Source: Limiplasma sp958448555 (lineage in GTDB: Bacteria > Bacillota > Clostridia > Christensenellales > Aristaeellaceae). Taken from it: a stretch of DNA of 64,000 bases. Numbering within the stretch: the stretch's first letter is position 1; every line of letters starts with the position of its first letter. Below, piece by piece: positions 43,435 to 53,310 of the stretch. Made by a program: the position numbers and the translations under genes. The notes beneath the pieces are model-generated. The model was not told the DNA's origin. It saw only the letters and a program-made list of their open reading frames with translations, and ran no database searches. The DNA lies in assembly GCA_958448555.1 (NCBI GenBank), contig CAUDEL010000009.1:5304-69303 (forward strand), given 5' to 3'.

Positions 43435-43920
43435 TTATCTGCCCCCGCGCACGCCCAGAATATGCAGGAATCTCCGCACGGGCTGGCGGTAGTCCGACAG
43501 CGGCCGCATCCAGGAGTCAAGGGTGTGCGCCGCCACGTAGTGTTCCCCATCACGTACCGCGACAATCAGCGCCGTATGGCTGAACCCCGCGCCCCTGAGC
43601 GCGAGCTGCACCACGTCTCCCGGCTGCGCGCCCGCCGCATCCGTCTCGGACGCGTAGGGTCCTGCTCCCTTGTTGGCCGTCAAAAAGCGGTAGAGGTATT
43701 CCACCCCTGTCCAGGAGGGGGTGCGGTCGTTCCCTGTACGATAGTACCAGCCATAGACCGGCGTTGGGTTCATCACCCCGCTTCCCGCGTAAAGGCATTG
43801 GGATACGAAGTTCGTGCAGTCCCCTCCCAGCCCGTGAAAATCCAAGTAAATCGGATTTCTCGCCATGGCCCAGCGTCTGGCGTAGGCCACGGCTGCCGCG
43901 TCGTCATAGCCGTTTCGCAT
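43435..43920 (-). CDS. amidase-domain (Amidase_6) protein
   Basis: This 161-aa protein consists of one putative amidase domain. It reads YDDAAAVAYARRWAMARNP, then the catalytic-Cys block GGDCTNFVSQCLYAGS, QPGDVVQL, and the His block GFSHTALIV. Such domains act on peptidoglycan and are often exported. Here no signal peptide is visible, and the ATG has GGGGGGAT upstream. It could use another export route or act inside. It lies upstream of the MATE gene. Confidence 0.85.
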   Translation of the reverse strand: MRNGYDDAAAVAYARRWAMARNPIYLDFHGLGGDCTNFVSQCLYAGSGVMNPTPVYGWYYRTGNDRTPSWTGVEYLYRFLTANKGAGPYASETDAAGAQPGDVVQLALRGAGFSHTALIVAVRDGEHYVAAHTLDSWMRPLSDYRQPVRRFLHILGVRGGR

Positions 43921-44079
43921 GCTCGATCCCCCCTCGCGCCATCCTATGCGCGGGCGCCACGCGGCGTCCCGGAGAATTCAGTACAAAGGAAATGCTTTCC
44001 ACCGTACGGATGATATGTTATGATATGTTTACACGACCCGAAGCGATTGAAAAAAACGAGGAAAGCAGCGTGCATTGCG

Positions 44080-45522
44080 ATGGCATATTACAAAACATTC
44101 TCGCAGCGTCTTGACCAACTGCTCAAAGACCACCGTCTCACGGCCAGCGCACTGGGGGCGCGCATCGGCTCCCGCACGGACCTTCGCCGGGCGCTGGCCG
44201 GCGAGCTGAGCGAGGCCAAGCGCTCCGACCTGTATGCGAGGCTGTGTGAAAGCGGGCTTTTTTCCGGGGAGGAATGTGAGGATCTGCGGTTGAGCCTCGA
44301 GGTCAGCCGGGTGGGTCTGAGCGAATATACCAGCCGCCGGTCCATTGATCTGCTTCTTTCGGAGCCGCAGGCCGCTGAGCACGAGGTCTGTCTTCTCAGC
44401 GGCGGTCCACCGCTGCAGCGCCGTCTGGAACCGCTGCTCAGTGCCGACGAGATCAGCATCCTCTGCTTTAACACCATCTATCCCTCTCTGATTTCCGCCC
44501 TGCAACCCTTTTTCGCCGACCCCGACCGCAGGCTTCATATGCGCCACTACCTCCAGTCGGACGTTCATGGCCTCAACGCGGCGGAATTCATCGCCTGCGT
44601 CTCCCCCGTCCTTTTTGACCGGCGCTATTCCCCCTATCTCTTTCCCTCCTGGACCCTCACCGGCCAGCAGCCTGCCCTCAATGGCAGCATGCTCATTTTG
44701 AGCGCACGCTTCGGCCATCACGTGCAGGAGCAGTTTTACATCATCAGCAGCGCCACGACGGCCTATGAGCTTCCCAACGCCAGCGCCGCCGGCATCTATC
44801 CCTTCTTCTGCCGTATTATCGACGATCTTTCGTCCAAGCCCATTCCCCTCATGGCCTTTGAGCAGTCCCGCTCGGACTATGCCTCCTTCATCATGTCCTG
44901 CCTCAGCCGCGAGCTCAACCGCGCCACCTTCTCCTACGGCTCGGATCTAAGCCTCCTGCAGGTGCCTACGGCCATTGCGGCGGAGGCGCTCAGAGACAGC
45001 GTGTTTCTCGCCCCCGGGACGGCCGAACAGCTGATCCGGCGCGTTGGGCCGCTGCACGAGCAGCGCTTTCAAAATTTTTATACCAAGAAAAAGCCCACCG
45101 TCATCACCTTGAGCCTTGAGGGTTGCAGGCGTTTTCTGGAAACCGGGAAAAGCCTCGACCACTTCATCGGCCTGCGTCCTTTCCTGCCGTCGGAGCGCCT
45201 GCGCATCTTCTCCACCATGCTCAGCTTCGCCGAGCAAAACGCCGCCTTCAGCCCCATGCTCCTAAAGGCGGATTATCGCAGCCGGTATCTCAGCGTCGCT
45301 TTTGACCGCCTGGGCGTGGCCATCTCCGAGTATGACACGGACTACAACCTCAACGCCGGCTATGATTATGTCCTTATCACCTACCCGGATTTCGTCCGCC
45401 AGTATACGAGCTTCTTCCACGAGACGGTCCTTAGGGAGCGCTGCTATTCGCGGCAGGAAAGCCTGCGCCTCCTTCACGAGCTCTATGCCGGCTATGAAAG
45501 GAAATTCTCGGAAAGCGTCTGA
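44080..45522 (+). CDS. long HTH-type protein of unknown function
   Basis: This 480-aa protein has an N-terminal helix-turn-helix (FSQRLDQLLKDHRLTASALG, then ARIGSRTDLRRALAGE), followed by about 400 residues without known motifs. The plan resembles the 4456-6219 protein: a middle part around a surface loop and a tail with a SRYLSVAFDRLGVAISEY strand. The two may be distant relatives. The start is the ATG at 44080, whose ribosome site is weak. A TATGAT lies near 44013. The gene ends at a clear terminator and appears to be monocistronic; no target is known. Confidence 0.75.
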   Translation: MAYYKTFSQRLDQLLKDHRLTASALGARIGSRTDLRRALAGELSEAKRSDLYARLCESGLFSGEECEDLRLSLEVSRVGLSEYTSRRSIDLLLSEPQAAEHEVCLLSGGPPLQRRLEPLLSADEISILCFNTIYPSLISALQPFFADPDRRLHMRHYLQSDVHGLNAAEFIACVSPVLFDRRYSPYLFPSWTLTGQQPALNGSMLILSARFGHHVQEQFYIISSATTAYELPNASAAGIYPFFCRIIDDLSSKPIPLMAFEQSRSDYASFIMSCLSRELNRATFSYGSDLSLLQVPTAIAAEALRDSVFLAPGTAEQLIRRVGPLHEQRFQNFYTKKKPTVITLSLEGCRRFLETGKSLDHFIGLRPFLPSERLRIFSTMLSFAEQNAAFSPMLLKADYRSRYLSVAFDRLGVAISEYDTDYNLNAGYDYVLITYPDFVRQYTSFFHETVLRERCYSRQESLRLLHELYAGYERKFSESV

Positions 45523-45563
45523 AAGCGGTTTGCGCCGGGCAAGCGGTGAAAACCGCTTTTTTT
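45522..45563 (+). terminator. rho-independent terminator of the long HTH gene
   Basis: AAAGCGGTTT (45522-45531) pairs with AAACCGCTTT (45550-45559), and the T-run extends to 45563. Confidence 0.85.
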
Positions 45564-45609
45564 GTCCCGCAGCACCTGCGCATCAGGCGCTTTTCATGAC
45601 CTGTTTCGC

Positions 45610-45638
45610 TTTACATCCGGCTTTGGGAATGATACAAT
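45610..45638 (+). promoter_or_regulatory. predicted promoter of the ridA-nfnAB operon
   Basis: TTTACA (45610-45615) and TACAAT (45633-45638) are 17 bp apart, 38 nt upstream of the ridA start. AAAGGAG lies between. Confidence 0.7.
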
Positions 45639-45675
45639 CTTTTTGTTGTAAACAACGGGAAAGGAGCCCTTTCTG

Positions 45676-46071
45676 ATGAGCAAAGCCATCGTCCATACCC
45701 CATCCGCCCCCGCGGCCATCGGGCCCTACTCGCAGGCCGTGCGCTACGGAAGGCTGCTGTTTGCCTCCGGCCAGTTGGGGCTCAACCCCGCCACCGGCAC
45801 GCTCGCCCAGGGCGTGGAGGCGCAGGCGGAGCAGGCCCTGCGCAACCTGGGCGCCATTTTGCAAGCGGCGGGCCTGGGTTACGCCGACATCGTCAAAACC
45901 ACGGTTTTTCTTTCCGATCTGGGGGACTTTGCCGCCGTCAATTCGGTCTATCAGCGTTTTTTCACCGATGATCCGCCGGCGCGCAGCTGCGTGCAGGTCG
46001 CCGCGCTGCCCAAGGGCGGGCTGGTGGAGATCGAATGTATCGCCATGGGAGGGAATGAAGAACATGTTTGA
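45676..46071 (+). CDS. ridA: RidA family enamine/imine deaminase
   Basis: This 131-aa protein is a complete RidA (YjgF/YER057c) monomer. It has AIGPYSQAVRYGRLLFASGQ, ALRNLGAILQAAGLGYADIV, the active-site Arg block PARSCVQVAALPKGGLVEIE and a short tail. It hydrolyses reactive enamines made by PLP enzymes. It overlaps nfnA by 8 nt, so it is co-translated with the transhydrogenase. Confidence 0.95.
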   Translation: MSKAIVHTPSAPAAIGPYSQAVRYGRLLFASGQLGLNPATGTLAQGVEAQAEQALRNLGAILQAAGLGYADIVKTTVFLSDLGDFAAVNSVYQRFFTDDPPARSCVQVAALPKGGLVEIECIAMGGNEEHV

Positions 46072-46915
46072 AATCATCCGCAAGGAGGCGCTCAATCCCA
46101 CGGTGGTGCGCATTGAGGTTTCGGCGCCGCGCATCGCCCGCAAGGCCGAGCCAGGGCAGTTTGTGATTCTGCGCGCCAGGGAGGAAAGCGAGCGCATCCC
46201 CCTGACGGTGGCCGACTTTGACCGCGAGGCGGGCACCGTGACGGTCATCTATCAGATCGTGGGTGCGGGCACGATGGAGCTTAATACCCTCGGGGCCGGA
46301 GACAGCCTGCATGACCTGGTGGGGCCGCTTGGGAAGGCGACGGAGACAGAAGGGCTCCGAAAGGTCTGCATCGTGGGCGGCGGCGTGGGCTGCGCCATCG
46401 CCTACCCGATCGCCAAGAAGCTCAACAGCCTCGGCGCCACGGTCCACAGCGTGGTAGGCTTCAGAAGCCGCGACCTGGTCATTCTCGAGGATGACTTTCG
46501 GGCCGTAAGCGACGAATTTCGCGTGATGACCGACGACGGCAGCTATGGGGAGAAGGGTCTTGTGACCCATGCGCTGGAAAAGCTCATTCAGGCGGGCAAC
46601 CGCTATGACGAGGTCATCGCCATCGGGCCGCTGGTGATGATGAAGTTCGTTTGCAAGCTCACGGAAAAATACGGAATCAGGACCGTCGTCAGCATGAACC
46701 CCATCATGATCGACGGGACCGGGATGTGCGGCGGCTGCCGCCTGACGGTGGGCGGGGAGACGAAATTCGCCTGCGTGGACGGCCCGGACTTCGACGGCCA
46801 TCAGGTGGACTTTGACGAGGCGCTGGCTCGTGGGGCCATGTACCGGGACTTTGAGCAGCATGCCCGTGAGGAAGCCTGCCGTCTGTTCCAAAAGGAGGGC
46901 GAGTCCAATGCCTGA
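46064..46915 (+). CDS. nfnA: NADH-dependent ferredoxin:NADP+ oxidoreductase small subunit
   Basis: This 283-aa protein has the ferredoxin-reductase fold. It shows FVILRAREESERIPLTVADF (flavin site), GPLGKATETEGLRKVCIVGG (NAD site) and a C-terminal [2Fe-2S] motif, IDGTGMCGGCRLTVGG then FACVDGP. Three Cys plus an Asp take the ligand positions, as known for NfnA. It couples NADH and ferredoxin in the bifurcating Nfn complex. It is followed by nfnB with an 8-nt overlap. Confidence 0.92.
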   Translation: MFEIIRKEALNPTVVRIEVSAPRIARKAEPGQFVILRAREESERIPLTVADFDREAGTVTVIYQIVGAGTMELNTLGAGDSLHDLVGPLGKATETEGLRKVCIVGGGVGCAIAYPIAKKLNSLGATVHSVVGFRSRDLVILEDDFRAVSDEFRVMTDDGSYGEKGLVTHALEKLIQAGNRYDEVIAIGPLVMMKFVCKLTEKYGIRTVVSMNPIMIDGTGMCGGCRLTVGGETKFACVDGPDFDGHQVDFDEALARGAMYRDFEQHAREEACRLFQKEGESNA

Positions 46916-48299
46916 TATGAACCCGAAAAAGACCCCGATGCCGTCTCAGGCGCCGGACGTGCGCAACAAAAATTTTGACGAGGTGGCGCTGGGCTATACC
47001 CGCGAAATGGCGGTGGGCGAAGCCAGGCGTTGCCTCGGCTGCAAAAACAGGCCCTGCGTATCCGCCTGCCCGGTTCGCATCGACATTCCCGCCTTTATCG
47101 AGCGGGTGGCTCACGAGGACTTTGAAGGGGCCTGGGAGGTGCTCTCCCGCTCCACGTCGCTACCGGCGGTATGCGGCCGCGTCTGCCCGCAGGAAAGCCA
47201 GTGCGAAGGGAAATGCGTGCGCGGCATCAAGGGCGAGCCGGTGGGTATCGGCCGTCTGGAGCGCTTCGTGGCGGACTGGCACCGCGCTCAGAAAAGCGCC
47301 CCTGCGGCAAAGCCCGCGCCCAATGGGCACAAGGTCGCCGTGATCGGCGCGGGTCCCAGCGGGCTCACCTGCGCGGGGGATCTGGCCAAATTGGGCTATG
47401 CGGTGACGGTGTTTGAAGCGCTGCACCTGCCGGGCGGCGTGCTGAGCTATGGCATCCCCGAATTTCGTCTGCCCAAGCAGATCGTGCAGGAGGAAATTGA
47501 CGGTCTGCGCGCACTGGGCGTTGAGATCGAGTGCAATACCGTCATCGGCAAAACCCTGACGGTGGACGAGCTCTTTGAGATGGGCTATGAGGCCCTCTTC
47601 ATCGGAAGCGGCGCGGGCCTGCCCCGCTTCATGGGGATTCCGGGCGAGAGCCTCAAGGGCGTCTATTCCGCCAACGAATACCTCACCCGGATCAATCTGA
47701 TGAAGGCGTACCTGCCGGGCAGCGCCACACCCATCAAACATTCCCGCCGCGTGGCTGTGGTGGGCGGGGGCAACGTGGCCATGGACGCGGCGCGCTGCGC
47801 CAAGCGGCTGGGCGCGGAGGAGGTTTTCATCGTCTACCGCCGCAGCCTTGAGGAGATGCCCGCCCGCCGTGAGGAGGTCGAGCACGCGCAGGAGGAAGGG
47901 ATCATCTTCCATACGCTTTGCAATCCCGTGGAGGTGCTGGGCGATGAGAACGGCAACGTATGCGGGATGCGCTGCGTGCGAATGGCTTTGGGCGAGCCGG
48001 ACGAGAGCGGCCGCCGCCGTCCCGTCGTCCAGGAGGGCAGCGACTTTGTGCTGGACGTGGACACGATGATTATGTCCATCGGCACCAGCCCCAACCCCCT
48101 CATCCGCTCGACGACGCCGGGGCTGGAGGCCGACCGCCGCGGCTGCCTCATCGTGCGGGACGAAAGTGGCCTGACCACGCGCGAGGGCGTCTACGCCGGC
48201 GGCGATGCCGTGACCGGCGCGGCTACGGTCATTTTGGCCATGGGCGCGGGCAAGAACGCCGCGCAGGCCATCGACGAGTACATCCGTCAGAAGGACTGA
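46908..48299 (+). CDS. nfnB: NADH-dependent ferredoxin:NADP+ oxidoreductase large subunit
   Basis: This 463-aa protein is homologous to the small subunit of glutamate synthase. The N-terminal domain holds two [4Fe-4S] clusters (CLGCKNRPCVSACPVRIDIP; VCGRVCPQESQCEGKCVRG). An FAD domain (VAVIGAGPSGLTCAGDLAKL) and a NADP domain (VAVVGGGNVAMDAARCAKRL) follow, with GVYAGGDAVTGAATVILAMG near the end. Beside nfnA it forms the bifurcating transhydrogenase making NADPH from NADH and reduced ferredoxin. A terminator hairpin (48314-48346) follows. Confidence 0.93.
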   Translation: MPDMNPKKTPMPSQAPDVRNKNFDEVALGYTREMAVGEARRCLGCKNRPCVSACPVRIDIPAFIERVAHEDFEGAWEVLSRSTSLPAVCGRVCPQESQCEGKCVRGIKGEPVGIGRLERFVADWHRAQKSAPAAKPAPNGHKVAVIGAGPSGLTCAGDLAKLGYAVTVFEALHLPGGVLSYGIPEFRLPKQIVQEEIDGLRALGVEIECNTVIGKTLTVDELFEMGYEALFIGSGAGLPRFMGIPGESLKGVYSANEYLTRINLMKAYLPGSATPIKHSRRVAVVGGGNVAMDAARCAKRLGAEEVFIVYRRSLEEMPARREEVEHAQEEGIIFHTLCNPVEVLGDENGNVCGMRCVRMALGEPDESGRRRPVVQEGSDFVLDVDTMIMSIGTSPNPLIRSTTPGLEADRRGCLIVRDESGLTTREGVYAGGDAVTGAATVILAMGAGKNAAQAIDEYIRQKD

Positions 48300-48313
48300 C
48301 ATCAAAAACAGAC

Positions 48314-48346
48314 GGCCCGGCGCTCCCTCTTTGGAAGCGCTGGGCC
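48314..48346 (+). terminator. terminator between nfnB and the convergent exported-protein gene
   Basis: GGCCCGGCGCT (48314-48324) pairs with AGCGCTGGGCC (48336-48346), followed by GTTATTTG. Confidence 0.7.
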
Positions 48347-48360
48347 GTTATTTGTATTGT

Positions 48361-49488
48361 TTAATTCACGCGCCGCATATCGCTTACGGCGCAGTAGCCA
48401 AATCCGATGGCGTCCAGACTGTCATCGCTGACCATGCGGGTTTCCGTGCGATAGCACCAGCCCGGCTCCAGGCGGTACGCATCGCGTCCCACCCAGCAGG
48501 GACGCAGGTCCGTCAGCACCTCGTAGCTGGGATAATGGACGATGTCGCCATACAGCGTGTTTTTCTCCACGGCTTCGTCCAAAGCGCTCATGGGCCAGAA
48601 AGCGTTTGCGGCCCAGAGCTGAAGCGTCTCCTGCCAGGTGCGCTGCGGCAGGGCCATCGGCTCCGCCGCCTCCACCACGGGCATGCCTTCCACCGTCAGG
48701 GCGGCCAAGGTGCCGTCGTCGCGCACCACACAGGCAAAGCCTGACTTTGCGCCATAGCGGTCGCCGCCGTCCTCCCAATAATATTGATCCATCACGGGAA
48801 GCCCCAGCAGCTCATAGCAGCCATGGACGAGCGTTTTGTCATCCGCGCCGCCGTTGCGCGCGTGTTCCTTCTCAATCAGGCTGTAAAGCTCCGGCGCGCA
48901 GCTGTTGCCGGTCAGGCTGAACGTGCCGGCCAGCTGCTCCGGGACGGTGTTTCGCCTTGCGTAGAGAAAGTCCTCGCTGATTCCTGCGCCCAGCCGCTCC
49001 ATCAGCTCGCGCGCAAGCGCAACCGACGCCTCCATTTCCCGCTGATTGGGATGCCCGGACAGGTCCCGCGCAAACCGATCATACACGCTAAAGTTGCAAT
49101 CCTCGCCGTCCCGGCTGAAGGAAACATGCCGGTTCAGCGGATCATCATGGTAGTACTGCTCCAGCTTTCCGCCCTTCACGCTCTGCCCGGACGCCTCGAT
49201 GGTCGCGGATAGATCGCCCTTTGTCACCTTCTGATAGCCTACCGTCAGTACGGCTTGCTGCTGCGCCGTAAAAGGCGCTGGAACGGGGCAATCCACCATC
49301 AGGCGGATATGCCCGGCGCTCTGCGGCAGAGCGATCTCGCCCACGAGCCGCCCATTGATTTCCCGCACGCCGGATACGTCCACTTCCTCCGGGCTGCACA
49401 GCTGCCATTCGTCCTTGGCAAGCGCCGTACCGCCGCCAAGCAGACAAAGGGTCAGCAGGATGGCTACCGTTTGTTTCCAATGCTTCAT
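48361..49488 (-). CDS. exported protein of unknown function in an ECF sigma operon
   Basis: This 375-aa protein has a signal peptide (VAILLTLCLLGGGTALA) and GGGGAGG before its ATG. The mature part carries a DCNFSVYDRFARDLSGHPNQ block and a beta-rich C-terminus. No known domain is recognised. It is the third gene after sigma and anti-sigma, so it is probably induced by the same envelope signal. Confidence 0.8.
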   Translation of the reverse strand: MKHWKQTVAILLTLCLLGGGTALAKDEWQLCSPEEVDVSGVREINGRLVGEIALPQSAGHIRLMVDCPVPAPFTAQQQAVLTVGYQKVTKGDLSATIEASGQSVKGGKLEQYYHDDPLNRHVSFSRDGEDCNFSVYDRFARDLSGHPNQREMEASVALARELMERLGAGISEDFLYARRNTVPEQLAGTFSLTGNSCAPELYSLIEKEHARNGGADDKTLVHGCYELLGLPVMDQYYWEDGGDRYGAKSGFACVVRDDGTLAALTVEGMPVVEAAEPMALPQRTWQETLQLWAANAFWPMSALDEAVEKNTLYGDIVHYPSYEVLTDLRPCWVGRDAYRLEPGWCYRTETRMVSDDSLDAIGFGYCAVSDMRRVN

Positions 49489-49509
49489 GACTGTTCTTTC
49501 CTCCCCTGC

Positions 49510-50262
49510 TCATTGCGGAGCGGCAAACGCGAACGTTACCGTGCTCTGCTCATTTTCGCCGCCGTAGAGATGGCTTTGAATCAAAAGCGCCGCTTCCATC
49601 ATGCCGTCGTTTTCCTTGAATGGCGCCTCTCCCAACACGTCGAGCCTTGCCTCAAAGCTGAACGTTTCGCCCTGATCCTGCGCTACCCAGTCCACGCTGA
49701 CCGGCAAGCGCGTATCCCCGATCTGCAATACCGCGCCGGAAACCACCAGCATCTCCTTGCCTTCGGGCAGCCATTCGTCAAAGGAGAGGACCTCGCCCTG
49801 CCACCATATCCGATCAAAGTGCTCGCCATCCGTCCCAATGTCCGTTTCGCTGAGCAGGCGGTATGCATCCGGTTCCCTGGGTTCAATGTGCGCACAGACG
49901 GCCAGCCGCTCGCCATCCATGTAGATGTCGCGCACCGTAACGGACAGGCGTTCGCTTTCGCACTGCTGCCATGCAACGGGCGCTACACCCGCCTCCGCCT
50001 GCTCGGTGGACATGCCGCCGGCAACCCGTTCCGTCAGGAAATATAGGATGCCCAGCCGTTCCAGCGCAAATGCCGTTGCGCACAGCAGTACGGCAATCAG
50101 TGCCACAGCAACTGCCGTCCGCGTCCTGAACCGCCGCGGCTTTGGCGCAGGCTGGGCCCGCAGCGCCGCCAGCGTGCTGTCAAATCTTCTGTGAAACCTG
50201 TCCGGCGTAGGTTCAAAAGCGTTGTCCAGCCGGTCCAACAAGCCGTTTTCCCATGCCTTCAT
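49510..50262 (-). CDS. anti-sigma factor-like single-pass membrane protein
   Basis: This 250-aa protein starts at ATG 50262, overlapping the sigma gene by 4 nt. It has a short cytoplasmic N-terminus of about 50 residues (WENGLLDRLDNAFEPTPDRF), one membrane segment (AVAVALIAVLLCATAFALE) and a large extracellular domain. This is the layout of DUF4179/RsiV-type anti-sigma factors. It probably holds the ECF sigma factor inactive until a surface signal arrives. Confidence 0.8.
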   Translation of the reverse strand: MKAWENGLLDRLDNAFEPTPDRFHRRFDSTLAALRAQPAPKPRRFRTRTAVAVALIAVLLCATAFALERLGILYFLTERVAGGMSTEQAEAGVAPVAWQQCESERLSVTVRDIYMDGERLAVCAHIEPREPDAYRLLSETDIGTDGEHFDRIWWQGEVLSFDEWLPEGKEMLVVSGAVLQIGDTRLPVSVDWVAQDQGETFSFEARLDVLGEAPFKENDGMMEAALLIQSHLYGGENEQSTVTFAFAAPQ

Positions 50263-50729
50263 TCCTTCATAGCCTCCCATTCCACGCGAAGACGATTTCT
50301 TGCATGATGCAGCCGGGATTTTACCGTACCCTGCGGTATGCGCAGGATCTGCGCCACCTCGGCTACCGAAAACCCTTCCAGATAATGAAGTAGCAGCGGC
50401 ACTTTCAGCTTTTCCGGCACGGCGCAAAGCGCCTGCTTAAGCCTGTCGTCCGGCGGTTCAAGCGCCGGCGCAGGCTGCTCCACTTCGTCCACGAGCACCA
50501 CCCGCCGCCGTTTTCGCCCGATGGTATGGCACTCATTGATGGCAATGCGCATCAGCCATGGCCGGAAGTAAGACGCCTCCACCCTGCCGCGCCGGGCCCA
50601 GGCGCGTGCCAATGCCTCCTGCACGGCGTCTGCGCAGTCCTCCGGGGATTTCAGCAGGCTGCGGCTTACGCGGTAAAGCGCCCGTTCCATCGCCTCCACT
50701 TCACCCATAAAGGTCTCCTCGTCCATCAT
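50259..50729 (-). CDS. ECF-type RNA polymerase sigma factor
   Basis: This 156-aa protein starts at the ATG at 50729 behind GAAGGTG. Region 2 reads EDCADAVQEALARAWARRG and FRPWLMRIAINECHTI. Region 4 reads HYLEGFSVAEVAQILRIPQG then TVKSRLHHARNRLR. It heads a three-gene unit with an anti-sigma-like membrane protein and an exported protein. Confidence 0.95.
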   Translation of the reverse strand: MMDEETFMGEVEAMERALYRVSRSLLKSPEDCADAVQEALARAWARRGRVEASYFRPWLMRIAINECHTIGRKRRRVVLVDEVEQPAPALEPPDDRLKQALCAVPEKLKVPLLLHYLEGFSVAEVAQILRIPQGTVKSRLHHARNRLRVEWEAMKE

Positions 50730-50813
50730 CGCTTGCACCTTCTTTTTTCGGGCTGTTGCAACATGCCTTACACTCTGTTAACGCGCTCGGAGGCCATTTG
50801 GTTCACAAATTTC

Positions 50814-50847
50814 AAAAAAAAGGCGCCTCCCAAACGGGAAGCGCCTT
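50814..50847 (-). terminator. terminator of the UgpC-type ATPase gene
   Basis: On the minus strand, AAGGCGC...GCGCCTT forms a stem followed by a run of eight T (50820-50813). Confidence 0.85.
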
Positions 50848-50860
50848 GAACGTGCTGAAA

Positions 50861-51982
<1,122 letters not shown>

Positions 51983-52170
51983 ATGAAGTAGCCTCCTTAT
52001 TCGTAAATGCTTACGATCCATCTCTCCCAGACCCATGGAACGCACCACATTTCAATGTCTGTATTATAGCGGAATCGGAAAAAAAAAGGAATGGGCTGAA
52101 TTTACGAAGATTCAGGAGGGCATTTGTACATGATGTACACGACGGATAAAATGATCCCATATCCATTGTG

Positions 52171-53310
52171 CTATTCGTCGCGCAGCGCGTCCACGGGCTT
52201 CATGCGCGCGGCGCGGGAAGCAGGCGACACCCCGAAAAAGAGCCCCACCGCCAGCGCGGCGGAGAACACCGCGGCGCAGTCGCCCAGGCGGATCACGGGC
52301 TCCAGGCCGATGCTTCGCCCCGCCGCCTCGATCAGGCCGATGCCGATGACCAGGCCCAGACTTGCGCCCACCAGCGCATAAAGAAGCGCCTCGAGGAGAA
52401 ACAGGAGGCAGATCTGAAGCTGCGTGGTCCCCAGGGACTTCATGATACCGATCTCCCGCCTGCGCTCACGAACGCTGACCAGCAGAATGTTCATCACCCC
52501 GATCCCCCCCACCACGATACAGATGGCGGCCACCCATTTAAGCACATCGACAAAAATGCTGATGACGCTGTTGGCCGCCTCGATCTGCACCTGCATGGTC
52601 ACGGCCTCCACGCCCATCCCGCGCTTGACGCGCATCACGTCCTGCGCCATGGCGGCCACGGCCTGGGGCATGAGCCCGTCGGGCACGCTGAGGGTGATCT
52701 CGTGAACGCTCTGACCCATCAGCTCGCAGAAGACCGCGATGGGCAAAAACACCGCCCCCGACGCCTCCACCTGCGACAATTCGTTTCGCTGCTCGACCGT
52801 TCCGCGGACCCGAAAGGGGATTCCGGCCACGCTCAGCAGATCGCCCGGACCAGCGCCCAGGTCCTGTGCCAGCGCCTCGCCCAGCAGCACGCTTCGCGCG
52901 CCCTCCTGCCACTCCGCCGCATAGAGATCACGCCCCTGGACCACCCGGCTATCCATCACCGACATGTATTCCCGGGAGCAGCCCACCAGCACGCAGCTCT
53001 CCTCGCGCCGGCCCGCGCGGGCCACCACAGGAGCATAGACCTGTTCGGTCGCCGTCGCGCCCAGCGCCGAGGAAAGGAGCTGCGCGTCGCCATGGCGAAG
53101 CGTTCCGCCCTCCTGCGCCGTCAGCCAGACCCGGTCGATGCCCAGGCGCGCCATTTCGCTTTGCACCTGCACCTTGCCCGCGTCCCCCAGGGTAAGCACG
53201 GCCAGGATGGCCCCTATGCCGATGGCCATCCCCAGCACCGTGAGCATGGAGCGGCCGGGCGAGGCGAAAATGTTGAGCAGGCTCATCTTCCAGAAGTCAT
53301 ACCGCCTCAT
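52171..53310 (-). CDS. MacB-like ABC transporter permease (no ATPase domain)
   Basis: The protein is 379 aa from ATG 53310. An N-terminal membrane segment (SMLTVLGMAIGIGAILAVLT) is followed by a periplasmic-type MacB_PCD domain (about 50-250). A C-terminal FtsX-type three-helix domain follows, with ICIVVGGIGVMNILLVSVRE, RRREIGIMKSLG. It overlaps the adaptor gene by 4 nt. The family exports peptides, toxins or lipids, and the ATPase is normally in the same operon. None is found here. Confidence 0.88.
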   Translation of the reverse strand: MRRYDFWKMSLLNIFASPGRSMLTVLGMAIGIGAILAVLTLGDAGKVQVQSEMARLGIDRVWLTAQEGGTLRHGDAQLLSSALGATATEQVYAPVVARAGRREESCVLVGCSREYMSVMDSRVVQGRDLYAAEWQEGARSVLLGEALAQDLGAGPGDLLSVAGIPFRVRGTVEQRNELSQVEASGAVFLPIAVFCELMGQSVHEITLSVPDGLMPQAVAAMAQDVMRVKRGMGVEAVTMQVQIEAANSVISIFVDVLKWVAAICIVVGGIGVMNILLVSVRERRREIGIMKSLGTTQLQICLLFLLEALLYALVGASLGLVIGIGLIEAAGRSIGLEPVIRLGDCAAVFSAALAVGLFFGVSPASRAARMKPVDALRDE

